Assembly: GCF_023184515.1 (NCBI RefSeq) | Contig: NZ_JAAHBP010000007.1 | Span: 186,001-250,000, forward strand | Length of the DNA: 64,000 nucleotides | Direction: 5' to 3' | From: Streptomyces sp. D2-8 | GTDB lineage: Bacteria; Actinomycetota; Actinomycetes; Streptomycetales; Streptomycetaceae | Part shown: positions 1 to 8,669 of the stretch, piece after piece | Layout of the letters: each line of letters opens with the position of its first letter | Position numbering within the stretch: position 1 is the stretch's first letter | The notes under the pieces: model-generated | The model's database searches: none | What the model was told of the DNA's origin: nothing | What the model saw: only the letters and a program-made list of their open reading frames with translations | Made by a program: the position numbers and the translations under genes

Positions 1-1260
1 GGACAGGTCGCCGACGGGCGTCCACTGCTTCTCCTTGCCGAAGCCGAACGTCTCGCACAGCTGCCCGGCGGTCATCTCGCGTCCCTTGCCGAGGTCGACG
101 CGCTCGCGCACCTGCTGCACGGCCTCCAGCACGCGCGTGGCGGGGTCGAGTTCGGCGACCTCCTGGGAGAGGTAGGCCAGCTTCACCGTCTTGCCGACGC
201 GGACGCGCCCGCCGACGGGCTGGGTCTCTCCGTCCGACCTGGCGGCCTCGGCCATGGCCCGCAGCAGGGACGTCTTCCCGGCGCCGTTGACGCCGACGAG
301 GCCGATCCGGTCGCCGGGCCCGAGCTGCCAGGTGACGTGCTTGAGGAGGACCTTGGGGCCCGCCTGGACGGTGATGTCCTCCAGGTCGAAGACGGTCTTG
401 CCCAGCCGGGTGGAGGCGAACTTCATCAGCTCGCTGCTGTCCCGGGGCGGCGGTACGTCGGCGATGAGCTCGTTGGCGGCCTCGACGCGGAAGCGCGGCT
501 TGGACGTACGGGCGGGCGCCCCGCGGCGCAGCCAGGCCAGCTCCTTGCGGACCAGGTTCTGCCGCTTGACCTCCTCGGTCGCGGCGATGCGCTCGCGCTC
601 GGCCCGGGCGAAGACGTAGTCGGAGTAGCCGCCCTCGTACTCGAAGACCGATCCGCGCTGGACGTCCCACATGCGGGTGCACACCTGGTCCAGGAACCAC
701 CGGTCGTGGGTGACGCACACCAGCGCCGACCTGCGGTTCTGCAGATGCTTGGCCAGCCAGGCGATGCCCTCGACGTCGAGGTGGTTGGTGGGCTCGTCCA
801 GGACGAGCAGGTCCTGGTCCTCGATGAGCAGCTTGGCCAGCGCGATCCGGCGCCGCTCACCACCCGAGAGCGGGCCGATGACGGTGTCCAGCCCCTTGGG
901 GAACCCCGGCAGGTCGAGCCCGCCGAACAGGCCGGTCAGCACGTCCCTGACCTTGGCGACGCCCGCCCACTCGTGGTCGGCCATGTCGCCGATGACCTCG
1001 TGGCGGACGGTGGCCTCGGGGTCGAGGGAGTCGTGCTGGGTGAGCACGCCGAGGCGGAGCCCGCCGGAGTGCGTGACCCGCCCGGTGTCGGCGCTCTCCT
1101 GCCTGGCGAGCATGCGGATGAGCGTGGTCTTGCCGTCGCCGTTGCGGCCGACGACGCCGATGCGGTCCCCCTCGGAGACGCCGAGGGAGACGCCGTCGAG
1201 CAGGGCGCGGGTGCCGTACACCTTGCTGACGTTCTCGACATTGACCAGGTTGACGGCCAT
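1..1260 (-). CDS. ABC-F family ATP-binding protein (3' end outside window)
   Basis: Cytoplasmic duplicated ABC ATPase of the ABC-F class, without membrane segments; family members act on the ribosome or give antibiotic protection. The visible 420 residues hold the first nucleotide-binding domain (Walker A GRNGDGKTT at about residues 38-46, signature LSGGERR about 131-137, Walker B LLVLDEPTNHLD about 151-162), a charged linker of about 100 residues, and the start of the second domain (Walker A GVNGAGKTS near residue 320). The gene starts with ATG at 1258-1260 and runs off the left edge. In the first Walker A an Asp replaces the usual Ala/Ser (NGDGKT), which is common in ABC-F proteins. The exact subfamily cannot be set from this fragment. 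Confidence 0.93.
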   Translation of the reverse strand, partial: MAVNLVNVENVSKVYGTRALLDGVSLGVSEGDRIGVVGRNGDGKTTLIRMLARQESADTGRVTHSGGLRLGVLTQHDSLDPEATVRHEVIGDMADHEWAGVAKVRDVLTGLFGGLDLPGFPKGLDTVIGPLSGGERRRIALAKLLIEDQDLLVLDEPTNHLDVEGIAWLAKHLQNRRSALVCVTHDRWFLDQVCTRMWDVQRGSVFEYEGGYSDYVFARAERERIAATEEVKRQNLVRKELAWLRRGAPARTSKPRFRVEAANELIADVPPPRDSSELMKFASTRLGKTVFDLEDITVQAGPKVLLKHVTWQLGPGDRIGLVGVNGAGKTSLLRAMAEAARSDGETQPVGGRVRVGKTVKLAYLSQEVAELDPATRVLEAVQQVRERVDLGKGREMTAGQLCETFGFGKEKQWTPVGDLS

Positions 1261-1330
1261 TACTCTCCTGCCAGGGGGGATGGATCGACCCCCAGGGTAG
1301 TCGCGCGCAGGGGTGCTCCGGCCGGGGCGG

Positions 1331-2551
1331 TCAGCCGCCGTCCGCGGCCTCCCGGCGGCGCTGGTAGCGCCACACGTCCAGCAGTCGCTCGTCGAACGGC
1401 AGCTCCGGGTCGAGGGGGCCGATCCGGTGCTCGGCCTCCACGCAGCGGGGATCGTCGCGCACGGCCAGGCCGGACACGGCGCAGATGCGGGTCGGCTGCC
1501 GCTCGTCATGGGTGAGGGCGACCAGCGCGTCCCCCACCTCGGGTTCGCTCCCCCGGTGGTGGGCGAGCCAGTGGCACACCGCCCCGCGTACGCCGGGGTC
1601 CTCGTCATGGGCCAGGGTGAGCACGGTGGTGAGGCTCTCGGGGCGGTGCACGGTTTCCGGCACCAGGGCGCGCACCCTCGGGTCCGGGTGGGAGAGGTAC
1701 GACAGCCCGACGGCCTCGATCTCCGGGGCGCTGTCGTGGGTCATCGCGTGGAGCAGTACCGCCAGCACCTCCGGGTCCTGCTCCTGCTCGGCCCAGGGCA
1801 CGAGCTGCCGCCCCCGGTCCCAGAACGGGTCGTGGCCCGTGACGACGTCTCCGAGGATCAGGGACAGCAGGAGGTCGGCGGCGAGCAGGCGGTGGTGCCG
1901 GTCGGGGTGATTGAGCAGGTCCCGGCTCCACTGCCAGGTCTCCTCGTCGGTCCGCCGGCCGAGCGTGAACACGACGTCGCACCACACGACGTGGTCCCGG
2001 TCGGGGTGGGCGACGGCACGCGCGACCAGTTCGTCGAAGGGGGTGCGGATGCCGTAGCGGGCCTCCGTGGAGGTGAGGACCGCCCGGTGCTCGTCGCGCA
2101 CGGTCGTCCCGCCGAGTGTGAGCTGCTCACACCACCAGCCGACCTCGTCGTCCTCGACCCGGACCCGCTCGACCGGCCCGGTGAGGCCGGTGATGCGGCG
2201 CAGTTCGGCCTCGGCGCCCGCCTCCGACCACCGCCGGGCACGGGCCAGCAGCTCGGCACGCTCCGGCGCCTGGAGCGGCACCCGGTGCGAGGTGAGCGCG
2301 AGGGCCAGCAGGTGGGATCCGCCGTCCACCGCCCGCATCAGCGGGGTGCTCCCGTCGGGCAGCCGGCGCAGGGGGTCGGCGCCGGCCTGGAGCAGCGCCT
2401 CGGCGACGGGTCGGTCGTACGCCGCCACCGCGAGGCAGAGGACCGGGAGGCCGTCGGTTCCGTCGGGGGTGTCGGGGTCCGCACCGGCCTCGAGCAGGGC
2501 CGTGACCCCTTCCGCATCCCCGCGCCGTACGGCCGCGACCAGTTCCTCCAC
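1331..2551 (-). CDS. Ankyrin-repeat and HEAT-like repeat protein
   Basis: Probable cytoplasmic protein-protein interaction scaffold of 406 aa; partner unknown. Residues 1-90 form ankyrin repeats (EGVTALLEAGADPDTPDG, VAEALLQAGADPLRR). The rest carries helical, HEAT-like units rich in Asp-Pro turns (HPDRDHVVW, HPDPRVRALV, HDEDPGVRGAVCHWLAHH). No signal peptide or membrane segment. GTG start at 2549-2551, preceded by a purine-rich GGGGGCAAGG stretch. It lies between the ABC-F gene and an inverted-repeat element and seems to be transcribed alone. Similar ankyrin/HEAT proteins occur widely in Streptomyces without known function. Confidence 0.85.
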   Translation of the reverse strand: MEELVAAVRRGDAEGVTALLEAGADPDTPDGTDGLPVLCLAVAAYDRPVAEALLQAGADPLRRLPDGSTPLMRAVDGGSHLLALALTSHRVPLQAPERAELLARARRWSEAGAEAELRRITGLTGPVERVRVEDDEVGWWCEQLTLGGTTVRDEHRAVLTSTEARYGIRTPFDELVARAVAHPDRDHVVWCDVVFTLGRRTDEETWQWSRDLLNHPDRHHRLLAADLLLSLILGDVVTGHDPFWDRGRQLVPWAEQEQDPEVLAVLLHAMTHDSAPEIEAVGLSYLSHPDPRVRALVPETVHRPESLTTVLTLAHDEDPGVRGAVCHWLAHHRGSEPEVGDALVALTHDERQPTRICAVSGLAVRDDPRCVEAEHRIGPLDPELPFDERLLDVWRYQRRREAADGG

Positions 2552-2615
2552 GCCTTGCCCCCTTTTTGAAACAACTGGGGGAGCCTAGGCGCCCGGCAGC
2601 GGCCGGGGCACGTGA

Positions 2616-2704
2616 TTAGGGCCTGTCGTTTGGATCAGGCTGCAGGTAAGCGACGGTGCTATTCGACCCCGCGTCTGCGGCCTGATCCAAACGACAGGCC
2701 CTAA
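2616..2704. mobile_element. MITE-like inverted-repeat element
   Basis: An 89-bp element with perfect 25-bp terminal inverted repeats (2616-2640 and 2680-2704) around a 39-bp centre without coding potential. The outer ends read TTAGGGCC...GGCCCTAA, so a TA dinucleotide sits at each tip, which fits a TA target duplication. The outer 3 bases of the right arm (2701-2703) are the TAG stop codon of ispE. The same sequence returns as a single arm at 61166-61188. This is what a miniature non-autonomous transposon (MITE) would look like, but the parent transposase is not in this window. As a long hairpin it may also terminate transcription after ispE. Confidence 0.7.
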
Positions 2705-3600
2705 CGTCCGGCGACCGTCGCCCCGGGCGCCGGGCCCGACGCCGTGCGCACCGTCCGGCACGTCCCGGACGCCAGCAGGGCCTGCGCCACCGCGGCGGCC
2801 GACTCCGGGTCGCGGACCAGGAACGCGGTCGTCGGGCCGGAGCCGGAGACGAGCGCGGTGAGGGCGCCGGCGGCCCGGCCCGCGGCCAGGGTGCCGGCGA
2901 GTTCCGGGAAGAGGGAGAGGGCCGCGGGCTGGAGGTCGTTGGAGACGGCGGCGGCGAGCGCGTCCGGGTCGCCCTTGGCGAGGGCGGCGAGGAGTTCGCC
3001 GGAGGCGACGGGCTCGGGGATGTCCGTGCCCTCGCCGAGACGGTCGAACTCGCGGAACACCGCCGGGGTGGACAGACCCCGCCCGGCCATCGCGAACACC
3101 CAGTGGAAGGTGCCGCCGACCTCCAGGGGCGTCAGCTGCTCGCCCCGCCCGATGCCGAGGGCCGCCCCGCCGACCAGGCTGAACGGCACGTCGCTGCCCA
3201 GCTCGGCGCAGATGTCGAGGAGTTCGTCACGGGAGGCGCCGGTCTGCCACAGCGCGTCGCAGGCCACCAGGGCGCCCGCGCCGTCCGCGCTGCCGCCCGC
3301 CATGCCGCCGGCGACGGGGATGTCCTTGGCGATGTGGAGGTGCACGTCGGGGTTGCGGCCGTACCGCTCGGCGAGCGCTTCGGCCGCCCGCGCCGCCAGG
3401 TTCGTACGGTCCAGGGGGACCTGGTCGGCGTCCGGGCCGTCGCAGGTGACGCGGAGCCCGTCGGCCGGGGTGACGGTGATCTCGTCGTAGAGGCCGACCG
3501 CGAGGAAGACGTTGGCCAGGTCGTGGAAGCCGTCGGGGCGGGCGGCGCCGACCGCCAGCTGGACGTTGACCTTGGCCGGGACGCGGACCGTGACGCTCAC
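2701..3600 (-). CDS. ispE: 4-diphosphocytidyl-2-C-methyl-D-erythritol kinase
   Basis: Phosphorylates CDP-ME at the 2-position in the MEP pathway to isoprenoid precursors; cytoplasmic GHMP kinase, 299 aa. The N-terminal substrate motif is VPAKVNVQL (about residues 6-14), the glycine-rich ATP loop [17 protein letters not shown] lies near residue 100, and the C-terminal GHMP motif [11 protein letters not shown] is present. GTG start at 3598-3600 overlaps the ksgA stop by 4 bp (GTGA), so the two are translationally coupled. The reading frame is open far upstream, but the overlap and the conserved [12 protein letters not shown] start fix this choice. The TAG stop lies inside the inverted-repeat element downstream. 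Confidence 0.96.
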   Translation of the reverse strand: MSVTVRVPAKVNVQLAVGAARPDGFHDLANVFLAVGLYDEITVTPADGLRVTCDGPDADQVPLDRTNLAARAAEALAERYGRNPDVHLHIAKDIPVAGGMAGGSADGAGALVACDALWQTGASRDELLDICAELGSDVPFSLVGGAALGIGRGEQLTPLEVGGTFHWVFAMAGRGLSTPAVFREFDRLGEGTDIPEPVASGELLAALAKGDPDALAAAVSNDLQPAALSLFPELAGTLAAGRAAGALTALVSGSGPTTAFLVRDPESAAAVAQALLASGTCRTVRTASGPAPGATVAGR

Positions 3601-4487
3601 GCGGGCTCCTTCTCCTGGTGCCGGTTCGCCTTGTGCTCGGCGATCCGCGCGAACTCTTCCACGGTCAGCGACTCGCCCCGGGCCTGCGGCGAGACCCCGG
3701 CGGCGACGAGGGCCTCCTCGGCGGCGGCGGCGGATCCGGCCCAGCCGGCGAGCGCGGCCCGCAGCGTCTTGCGACGCTGGGCGAAGGCCGCGTCGACGAC
3801 GGCGAACACCTCGCGCTTCGAGGCCGTCGTCTTCAGCGGCTCGGTCCGGCGGACCAGGGACACCAGGCCGCTGTCGACGTTGGGCGCCGGCCAGAACACG
3901 TTCCGCCCGATGGCACCGGCGCGCTTGACCTCGGCGTACCAGTTGGCCTTGACCGAGGGGACGCCGTAGACCTTCGAGCCGGGCGGGGCGGCGAGCCGGT
4001 CGGCGACCTCCGCCTGGACCATGACGAGGGTGCGTTCGATGGTCGGGAAGGTGTCGAGCATGTGCAGCAGGACCGGGACGGCCACGTTGTAGGGAAGGTT
4101 GGCGACCAGCGCGGTCGGGGCGGGGCCCGGCAGCTCGGTGACGTGCATGGCGTCCGAGTGGACCAGGGAGAACCGGTCGGCGCGCTCGGGCATGCGGGCC
4201 GTGATGGTGGCGGGCAGCGCGCCGGCGAGCACCTCGTCGATCTCCACCGCCGTGACCCGGTCGGCGGCCTCCAGCAGCGCGAGGGTGAGCGAGCCGAGCC
4301 CCGGGCCGACCTCGACGACCACGTCGTCGGGGCGGACCTGTGCGGTGCGGACGATACGGCGGACGGTGTTCGCGTCGATCACGAAGTTCTGTCCGCGTTG
4401 CTTGGTCGGGCGTACGCCGAGGGCTGCCGCGAGCTCGCGGATGTCGGCGGGGCCCAGAAGGGCGTCGGGGGTGGGGCTGCTGGTCAC
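3597..4487 (-). CDS. ksgA: 16S rRNA adenine-N6 dimethyltransferase (KsgA/RsmA)
   Basis: Dimethylates the two adjacent adenines in helix 45 of 16S rRNA during 30S maturation, using S-adenosylmethionine. 296 aa, usual length. The family start [19 protein letters not shown] is present, with SAM motif [18 protein letters not shown], and the catalytic motif [20 protein letters not shown] start at 4485-4487. It lies 30 bp downstream of rpfB and overlaps ispE by 4 bp; the rpfB-ksgA-ispE order is common in actinobacteria and suggests one transcript. Confidence 0.96.
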   Translation of the reverse strand: MTSSPTPDALLGPADIRELAAALGVRPTKQRGQNFVIDANTVRRIVRTAQVRPDDVVVEVGPGLGSLTLALLEAADRVTAVEIDEVLAGALPATITARMPERADRFSLVHSDAMHVTELPGPAPTALVANLPYNVAVPVLLHMLDTFPTIERTLVMVQAEVADRLAAPPGSKVYGVPSVKANWYAEVKRAGAIGRNVFWPAPNVDSGLVSLVRRTEPLKTTASKREVFAVVDAAFAQRRKTLRAALAGWAGSAAAAEEALVAAGVSPQARGESLTVEEFARIAEHKANRHQEKEPA

Positions 4488-4500
4488 GGGACAAGGGTAC

Positions 4501-4517
4501 GGGGGTTCGGTTCCCCC
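4501..4517. terminator. Small hairpin between rpfB and ksgA
   Basis: GGGGG (4501-4505) and CCCCC (4513-4517) can pair around a 7-base loop in the 30-bp gap between rpfB and ksgA. There is no T-run, so attenuation is more likely than full termination. Confidence 0.3.
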
Positions 4518-5957
4518 CTATCCGCGCAGCCGTCCCCCGCAGTGCGGCCACGGGCTGGCTCCCCGCCGCACATACAGCTTCTTCGCCCGGTACGTCTGTT
4601 CCGCCGCCGGGGCGTCCTGGGGTCGGCCGCTGCCGCCGAGGGCCTGCCAGGTCTGCGTGTCGAACTGGTAGAGGCCGCCGTAGGTGCCCGAGGCGTCGAC
4701 CGCGTCGGGCCGGCCGCCGGACTCGCAGGCGGCGAGGCCCTGCCAGTCGAGGTGGTCGGCGCCCTGCACGGACGCCGGGCGCGGCTTGGTGCCGACCTTC
4801 ACGACCTGCGGGCGCGGCTCGCGCACCACCTCGGATCTGATCCGGCGCGGCTTCTGCCTCACGCCGTTGACCGTGCGCACGGAGAAGGTGACCCGGCGCA
4901 GGCCCGGCTCGCCCGCGCGCTCCACGACCTCCGTGCCCCGGAACAGGGCCGGATCCTCCGTCCGCCGCACCTGGAACGGGATCGGCTCCTCGCGGACCTC
5001 CTTGCCGCCGGTGATCCGCAGCACCGTCACGGTCTGCCCGTCGCGCGGGAAGCTCCCCTGCGGGACCGACGTGGTGTCCTGGCCGTGCAGCGTGATCCCG
5101 GCCTCCTCGACGGCCTCCCGTACGGTCGCGGCGTTGGTGCGCACCGTGCGGGCGCGGCCGTCGGCCATGACCGTGACCGTGCGCTCGGTCCGCACGTCCA
5201 GCGCGAGCCCTTCGCGCCCGATGCGCCGGGAGCGCGACGTGGACACGTACGCGCCCTCCTGCCGCACACCGAGCTGCCGCAGCGCGCCCGCCACCGTGTG
5301 GGCGGTCGTCCACACCTCACGGCGGTGTCCGTCGAGGGTGAGCCGCACGGGGCGGGCGTAGTGCACGGCGACCTCGTCGCCGCTGCTGATCTCCGTGCCG
5401 GGACCGGGCGCCACCACGTCGTGGGCGCCGATCTCGACGCCTTCCTCCGCCAGCAGCTCGGTGACGTCGTCGGCGAAGGTGTGCAGCGTGCGTGACGTGC
5501 CGTCGACGTTCAGCTCGATCGCCTTGTCCTTGGCGACGAAGGCCGTGGTGCCTCCCGCCAGGAAGGCGACGACCAGGGCCTGCGGGAGCAGCCGCCGCAT
5601 GGGGCTGTCCAGGCGCTCGGCGTAGCGCGCCTTGCGCCGGCGCGCGGACCTGCGATGCGAGCCGGTGCGCGCCGCGGCATGCGATCCGGCGCGCGCACCC
5701 ATGCCCGGAACCGGGTAACCGGCGGACCCGAGCGGGGGCTCGCCGTCCGGGGCGCCCTGCCGGGGCAGCCCGGGCAAGGTCGGCGCCTCGTAGGCGGGCC
5801 GGTAGGTGTCCTCGTAGGCGCCGGGCACGCCGGGCGTCCCGTAGACGAGTGTCTCGGCGCTGTGCAGATCGACGGGCGGCGCGTCGAAACCGCCGTACAC
5901 CGGGTCGGCGTAGGCCGGGCCATACGTCTCGTAGGTCTCGTACCGCGCGTTGCTCAC
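4518..5957 (-). CDS. rpfB: Resuscitation-promoting factor RpfB-like cell-wall hydrolase
   Basis: Extracellular membrane-anchored muralytic protein that cleaves peptidoglycan and promotes germination or outgrowth. About 479 aa from the GTG at 5955-5957. Order: Tyr/Pro-rich cytoplasmic N-terminus, one transmembrane segment (LLPQALVVAFLAGGTTAFVA), three DUF348 repeats, a G5 domain (EEPIPFQVRRTEDPALFRGT), and the C-terminal Rpf lysozyme-like fold with the catalytic Glu in ACESGGRP and the disulfide pair CESGG/PHCGG. An in-frame GTG at 6033-6035 would add 26 residues, but its GGAGA lies too close to the codon; the chosen start has GGAG at a normal distance. Probably first gene of rpfB-ksgA-ispE. 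Confidence 0.93.
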   Translation of the reverse strand: MSNARYETYETYGPAYADPVYGGFDAPPVDLHSAETLVYGTPGVPGAYEDTYRPAYEAPTLPGLPRQGAPDGEPPLGSAGYPVPGMGARAGSHAAARTGSHRRSARRRKARYAERLDSPMRRLLPQALVVAFLAGGTTAFVAKDKAIELNVDGTSRTLHTFADDVTELLAEEGVEIGAHDVVAPGPGTEISSGDEVAVHYARPVRLTLDGHRREVWTTAHTVAGALRQLGVRQEGAYVSTSRSRRIGREGLALDVRTERTVTVMADGRARTVRTNAATVREAVEEAGITLHGQDTTSVPQGSFPRDGQTVTVLRITGGKEVREEPIPFQVRRTEDPALFRGTEVVERAGEPGLRRVTFSVRTVNGVRQKPRRIRSEVVREPRPQVVKVGTKPRPASVQGADHLDWQGLAACESGGRPDAVDASGTYGGLYQFDTQTWQALGGSGRPQDAPAAEQTYRAKKLYVRRGASPWPHCGGRLRG

Positions 5958-6087
5958 GCCGACACGCTCCAGGGGCCGGAGGGGGTCCAGAGGGGTCCGG
6001 ATAGGGCCCCCAGAACCTAGCGGAGCGGTCGTCACTCTCCAAAGCGACGCGGCTACGCACAGTCGTGCGGCGAGGCGGCGGGCGGGG

Positions 6088-6978
6088 TCAGTAACCGAAC
6101 GCGCGTGCCGTGTTCGCGCCGAGGGCGGTGGCCAGCGTGTCCTCGTCGACGCCGCGCACCCCGGCCATGGCCCGCACGGTGACCGGCACCAGATACGGGG
6201 CGCCCGGCCGTCCGCGGTAGGGCGCCGGGGTGAGGAAGGGCGCGTCCGTCTCCACGAGGAGGAGCTCCAGCGGGGCCACCGCCACCGCGTCCCGCAGGTT
6301 CTGGGCGTTCTTGAAGGTGACGTTGCCGGCGAAGGACATGAAGTAGCCCGCGCTCGCGCAGATGCGGGCCATCTCGGCGTCGCCGGAGTAGCAGTGGAAG
6401 ACGGTCCGCTCGGGGGCGCCCTCCTCCTTCAGCACACGCAGGACGTCGGCGTGGGCCTCGCGGTCGTGGATGACCAGGGCCTTGCCGTGCCGCTTGGCGA
6501 TCTCGATGTGGGCGCGGAATGACCGCTCCTGGGCGTCCTTGCCCTCGGGACCGGTGCGGAAGTAGTCGAGGCCCGTCTCACCGACGCCCTTGACCTGCTC
6601 CAGCGCGGCCAACCGGTCGATCTCGGCGAGCGCGTCGTCCAGGGCCGCCTGGCCGCCGGGTTCGCGGGCGCCCTGGCGCGACCAGCCGTCGGGGTCGCCG
6701 TGCACGATCCGGGGCGCCTCGTTCGGGTGCAGGGCGACCGTCGCGTGGAGGGCGGCGTGGGCCGCCGCCGTCTCGGCCGCCCAGCGGGAGCCCTTGAGGT
6801 CGCAGCCGACCTGCACGACCGTCGTCACTCCGACCGACGCCGCCTTCGCCAGCGCCTCCTCGACCGTGCCGGACTGCATGTCCAGGTGGGTGTGGGAGTC
6901 GGCGACCGGCACCCGGAGGGGCTCCGGGAGGGGCGGGGCCGCGTTCTTGTCCTGGCGGCCGGAGTCGTTCGAAGGCAT
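6088..6978 (-). CDS. TatD family metal-dependent DNase
   Basis: Cytoplasmic metal-dependent hydrolase of the TatD/YcfH family with a TIM-barrel fold; family members act as 3'-5' DNases. 296 aa. Metal ligands are visible: DSHTHLD near residue 28, the GVGETGLDYF motif with its Glu, the HDREAH and FHCYSG histidines, and LLLVETDAPFLTP with the catalytic Asp. ATG at 6976-6978. The N-terminus of about 20 residues before the barrel is Pro/charged and specific to this lineage. It lies 130 bp upstream of rpfB on the same strand. Confidence 0.94.
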   Translation of the reverse strand: MPSNDSGRQDKNAAPPLPEPLRVPVADSHTHLDMQSGTVEEALAKAASVGVTTVVQVGCDLKGSRWAAETAAAHAALHATVALHPNEAPRIVHGDPDGWSRQGAREPGGQAALDDALAEIDRLAALEQVKGVGETGLDYFRTGPEGKDAQERSFRAHIEIAKRHGKALVIHDREAHADVLRVLKEEGAPERTVFHCYSGDAEMARICASAGYFMSFAGNVTFKNAQNLRDAVAVAPLELLLVETDAPFLTPAPYRGRPGAPYLVPVTVRAMAGVRGVDEDTLATALGANTARAFGY

Positions 6979-6999
6979 GCCCCGATCCTACGAAAGGGG

Positions 7000-7037
7000 G
7001 ACGCCCTCCCCGATGGAGGAGGGCCGGGGAGGGCGTC
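7000..7037 (-). terminator. Hairpin terminator after the zinc-ribbon gene
   Basis: A 12-bp stem GACGCCCTCCCC (7000-7011) / GGGGAGGGCGTC (7026-7037) with a 14-base loop lies 20 bp past the stop at 7058. No T-run follows, as is usual for Streptomyces. Confidence 0.6.
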
Positions 7038-7057
7038 TACAAGGGAAGCCGGACGGG

Positions 7058-7486
7058 TCAGCTCGCCTTGCGCTGGAAGGGGTGCAGCAGGTCGGACAGG
7101 TGCCAGTGGTGGTGTTCGCGCTGCTCCTGATCGGCCGTCGCCCCGGCCTCGGCGGCCGCGGTGGGCGCCGTCACGGGCCCCGCGGGCGGCGGCACGCGGT
7201 GGGGCCGGTGCCCCGCGTCGCGCGCCGACGCGACCCGCCCGGGCCGCATGATCCGCACGACGTGGCTGTCGCAGTGGTGACATTCGGGCTTGCTCAGCGG
7301 GGAGGGCACGACCTTGCCGTCCGCCACGTAGAGGACGAACTCGTGACCCGCGGCGTCCGTGTGGTGCTCTATCTCGAACGACTGCTCCCAGCCGTGCCCG
7401 CACCTCATGCAGGCGAAGGAGTAGGACTCGTTGACGACTGCGGTCGCACCGGCGCGGAGCCCGGTCTGCCCTGCGATCTCACTCAT
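7058..7486 (-). CDS. Zinc-ribbon protein of unknown function
   Basis: 142 aa soluble protein. Two CxxC knuckles (CMRCGHGW near residue 27 and CHHCDSH near residue 71) form one zinc ribbon. The C-terminal half is Ala/Pro-rich and ends in a His-rich stretch (REHHHWHLSDLLHPF). ATG at 7484-7486 preceded by AGGAG at ideal spacing; the upstream in-frame extension lacks coding character. No neighbour suggests a role. I do not recognise a named family; similar proteins are annotated as hypothetical in streptomycetes. Confidence 0.85.
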   Translation of the reverse strand: MSEIAGQTGLRAGATAVVNESYSFACMRCGHGWEQSFEIEHHTDAAGHEFVLYVADGKVVPSPLSKPECHHCDSHVVRIMRPGRVASARDAGHRPHRVPPPAGPVTAPTAAAEAGATADQEQREHHHWHLSDLLHPFQRKAS

Positions 7487-7709
7487 GCCAGCTCCTGTTG
7501 GTCCGCTGTGGCGTGAGGACGGTTCCGTCCCCGCGACCCAGTGGACTCCTCGGCCGGACCGATGGCGGCAGACCTGTCGAGTGTTGGCCCCGATTTGGGC
7601 GTCCCTTGCCCCTGCGCCCCTTCTGCTTTGCCCACCCATGGGGCGCACGCTCATCTGACATGCGCCCTGCTCAGAGGGTGCTCACGCCGCCTGGGGGCGC
7701 GGGGCCGTA

Positions 7710-8558
7710 TCACCCCGCCGCGTTCTTCGCGGCGACCACCGCATCGAAGACGACCCGCTTCGGCACACCGGCCTCCACCGCCACCGCGGCGATCGCCTCC
7801 TTGCGCCGCTCCCCCGCTTCCTCCCGCACCCGCACCCGCCGCACCAGCTCCTCGGGCCCGACCTCCTCGGGCCCCTTCTCCGGCGCCCCCTCCACCACGA
7901 CGGTGATCTCCCCGCGGACCCCCTCCGCAGCCCACGCGGCCAGCTCCCCCAGCCCGCCCCGCCGGACCTCCTCGTACGTCTTGGTCAGCTCCCGGCACAC
8001 CGCGGCCCGCCGCTCCGCCCCGAACACCTCGGCCATGGCCGACAGGGTGTCGTCGAGCCGATGGGGAGCCTCGAAGTAGACGAGCGTGCGCCGCTCGTCG
8101 GCGACCTCCCGCAGCCGCCCCAGCCGCTCCCCCGCCTTGCGCGGCAGGAACCCCTCGAAGCAGAACCGGTCGACGGGCAGCCCGGACAGCGCGAGCGCGG
8201 TGAGCACGGCGGACGGCCCGGGCACGGCGGTGACCCGCACGTCCCGCTCGACCGCGGCGGCGACCAGCCGGTACCCCGGGTCGGACACCGACGGCATCCC
8301 CGCGTCGGTCACCAGCAGCACCCGGGCCCCGCCCACCAGCTCCTCGACCAGCTCCGGCGTCCGGGCGGACTCGTTGCCCTCGAAGTACGACACCACCCGG
8401 CCCTTGGGTGTGACGCCGAGCGCCTGGGTCAGCCGGCGCAGCCGCCGCGTGTCCTCGGCGGCGACGACATCGGCTCCGGCCAGTTCCTCGGCGAGCCGGG
8501 GAGGGGCGTCCGCGATGTCGCCGATGGGGGTGCCTGCGAGTACGAGGGTTCCGATCAC
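7710..8558 (-). CDS. rsmI: 16S rRNA 2'-O-cytidine-1402 methyltransferase RsmI
   Basis: SAM-dependent enzyme that 2'-O-methylates C1402 in the decoding centre of 16S rRNA. 282 aa from the GTG at 8556-8558, which has a GGGAGGA site 7-8 bp ahead. Family motifs: GTLVLAGTPIGDIADAPPR at the N-terminus (the TP-I-GN/D signature), EDTRRLRRLT, SYFEGNE, VTDAGMPSVSDPGYRL (SAM binding) and the tetrapyrrole-methylase-like fold. It is divergent to pmt, which lies 111 bp away. Confidence 0.95.
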   Translation of the reverse strand: MIGTLVLAGTPIGDIADAPPRLAEELAGADVVAAEDTRRLRRLTQALGVTPKGRVVSYFEGNESARTPELVEELVGGARVLLVTDAGMPSVSDPGYRLVAAAVERDVRVTAVPGPSAVLTALALSGLPVDRFCFEGFLPRKAGERLGRLREVADERRTLVYFEAPHRLDDTLSAMAEVFGAERRAAVCRELTKTYEEVRRGGLGELAAWAAEGVRGEITVVVEGAPEKGPEEVGPEELVRRVRVREEAGERRKEAIAAVAVEAGVPKRVVFDAVVAAKNAAG

Positions 8559-8634
8559 GTTCCCATCCTCCCAGGGGCAGACGGTGCGGACTCCTCCCAG
8601 GGGCGGAGGATGCGGACGCATACCGGCCATGCAC

Positions 8635-8663
8635 GGGACTCACACAGAACGGTTCCCTACGAT
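8635..8663 (+). promoter_or_regulatory. Candidate promoter for leaderless pmt mRNA
   Basis: GGGACT (8635-8640), a 17-bp spacer and TACGAT (8658-8663) resemble a vegetative promoter. The -10 box ends 6 bp before the GTG of pmt, so transcription would begin at or next to the start codon. No ribosome-binding site is visible. Confidence 0.45.
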
Positions 8664-8669
8664 GGCGCG

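Noticed and set aside
2701-5313. Long 870-codon open frame spanning ispE, ksgA and part of rpfB
   Set aside because: Only its last 299 codons are ispE; the rest is Arg/Gly/Ala-rich shadow of ksgA and rpfB in another frame.
5958-6087. Possible c-di-AMP (ydaO-type) riboswitch before rpfB, as known for rpfA
   Set aside because: The 130-bp gap is too short for the full ydaO fold and its conserved motifs were not seen.
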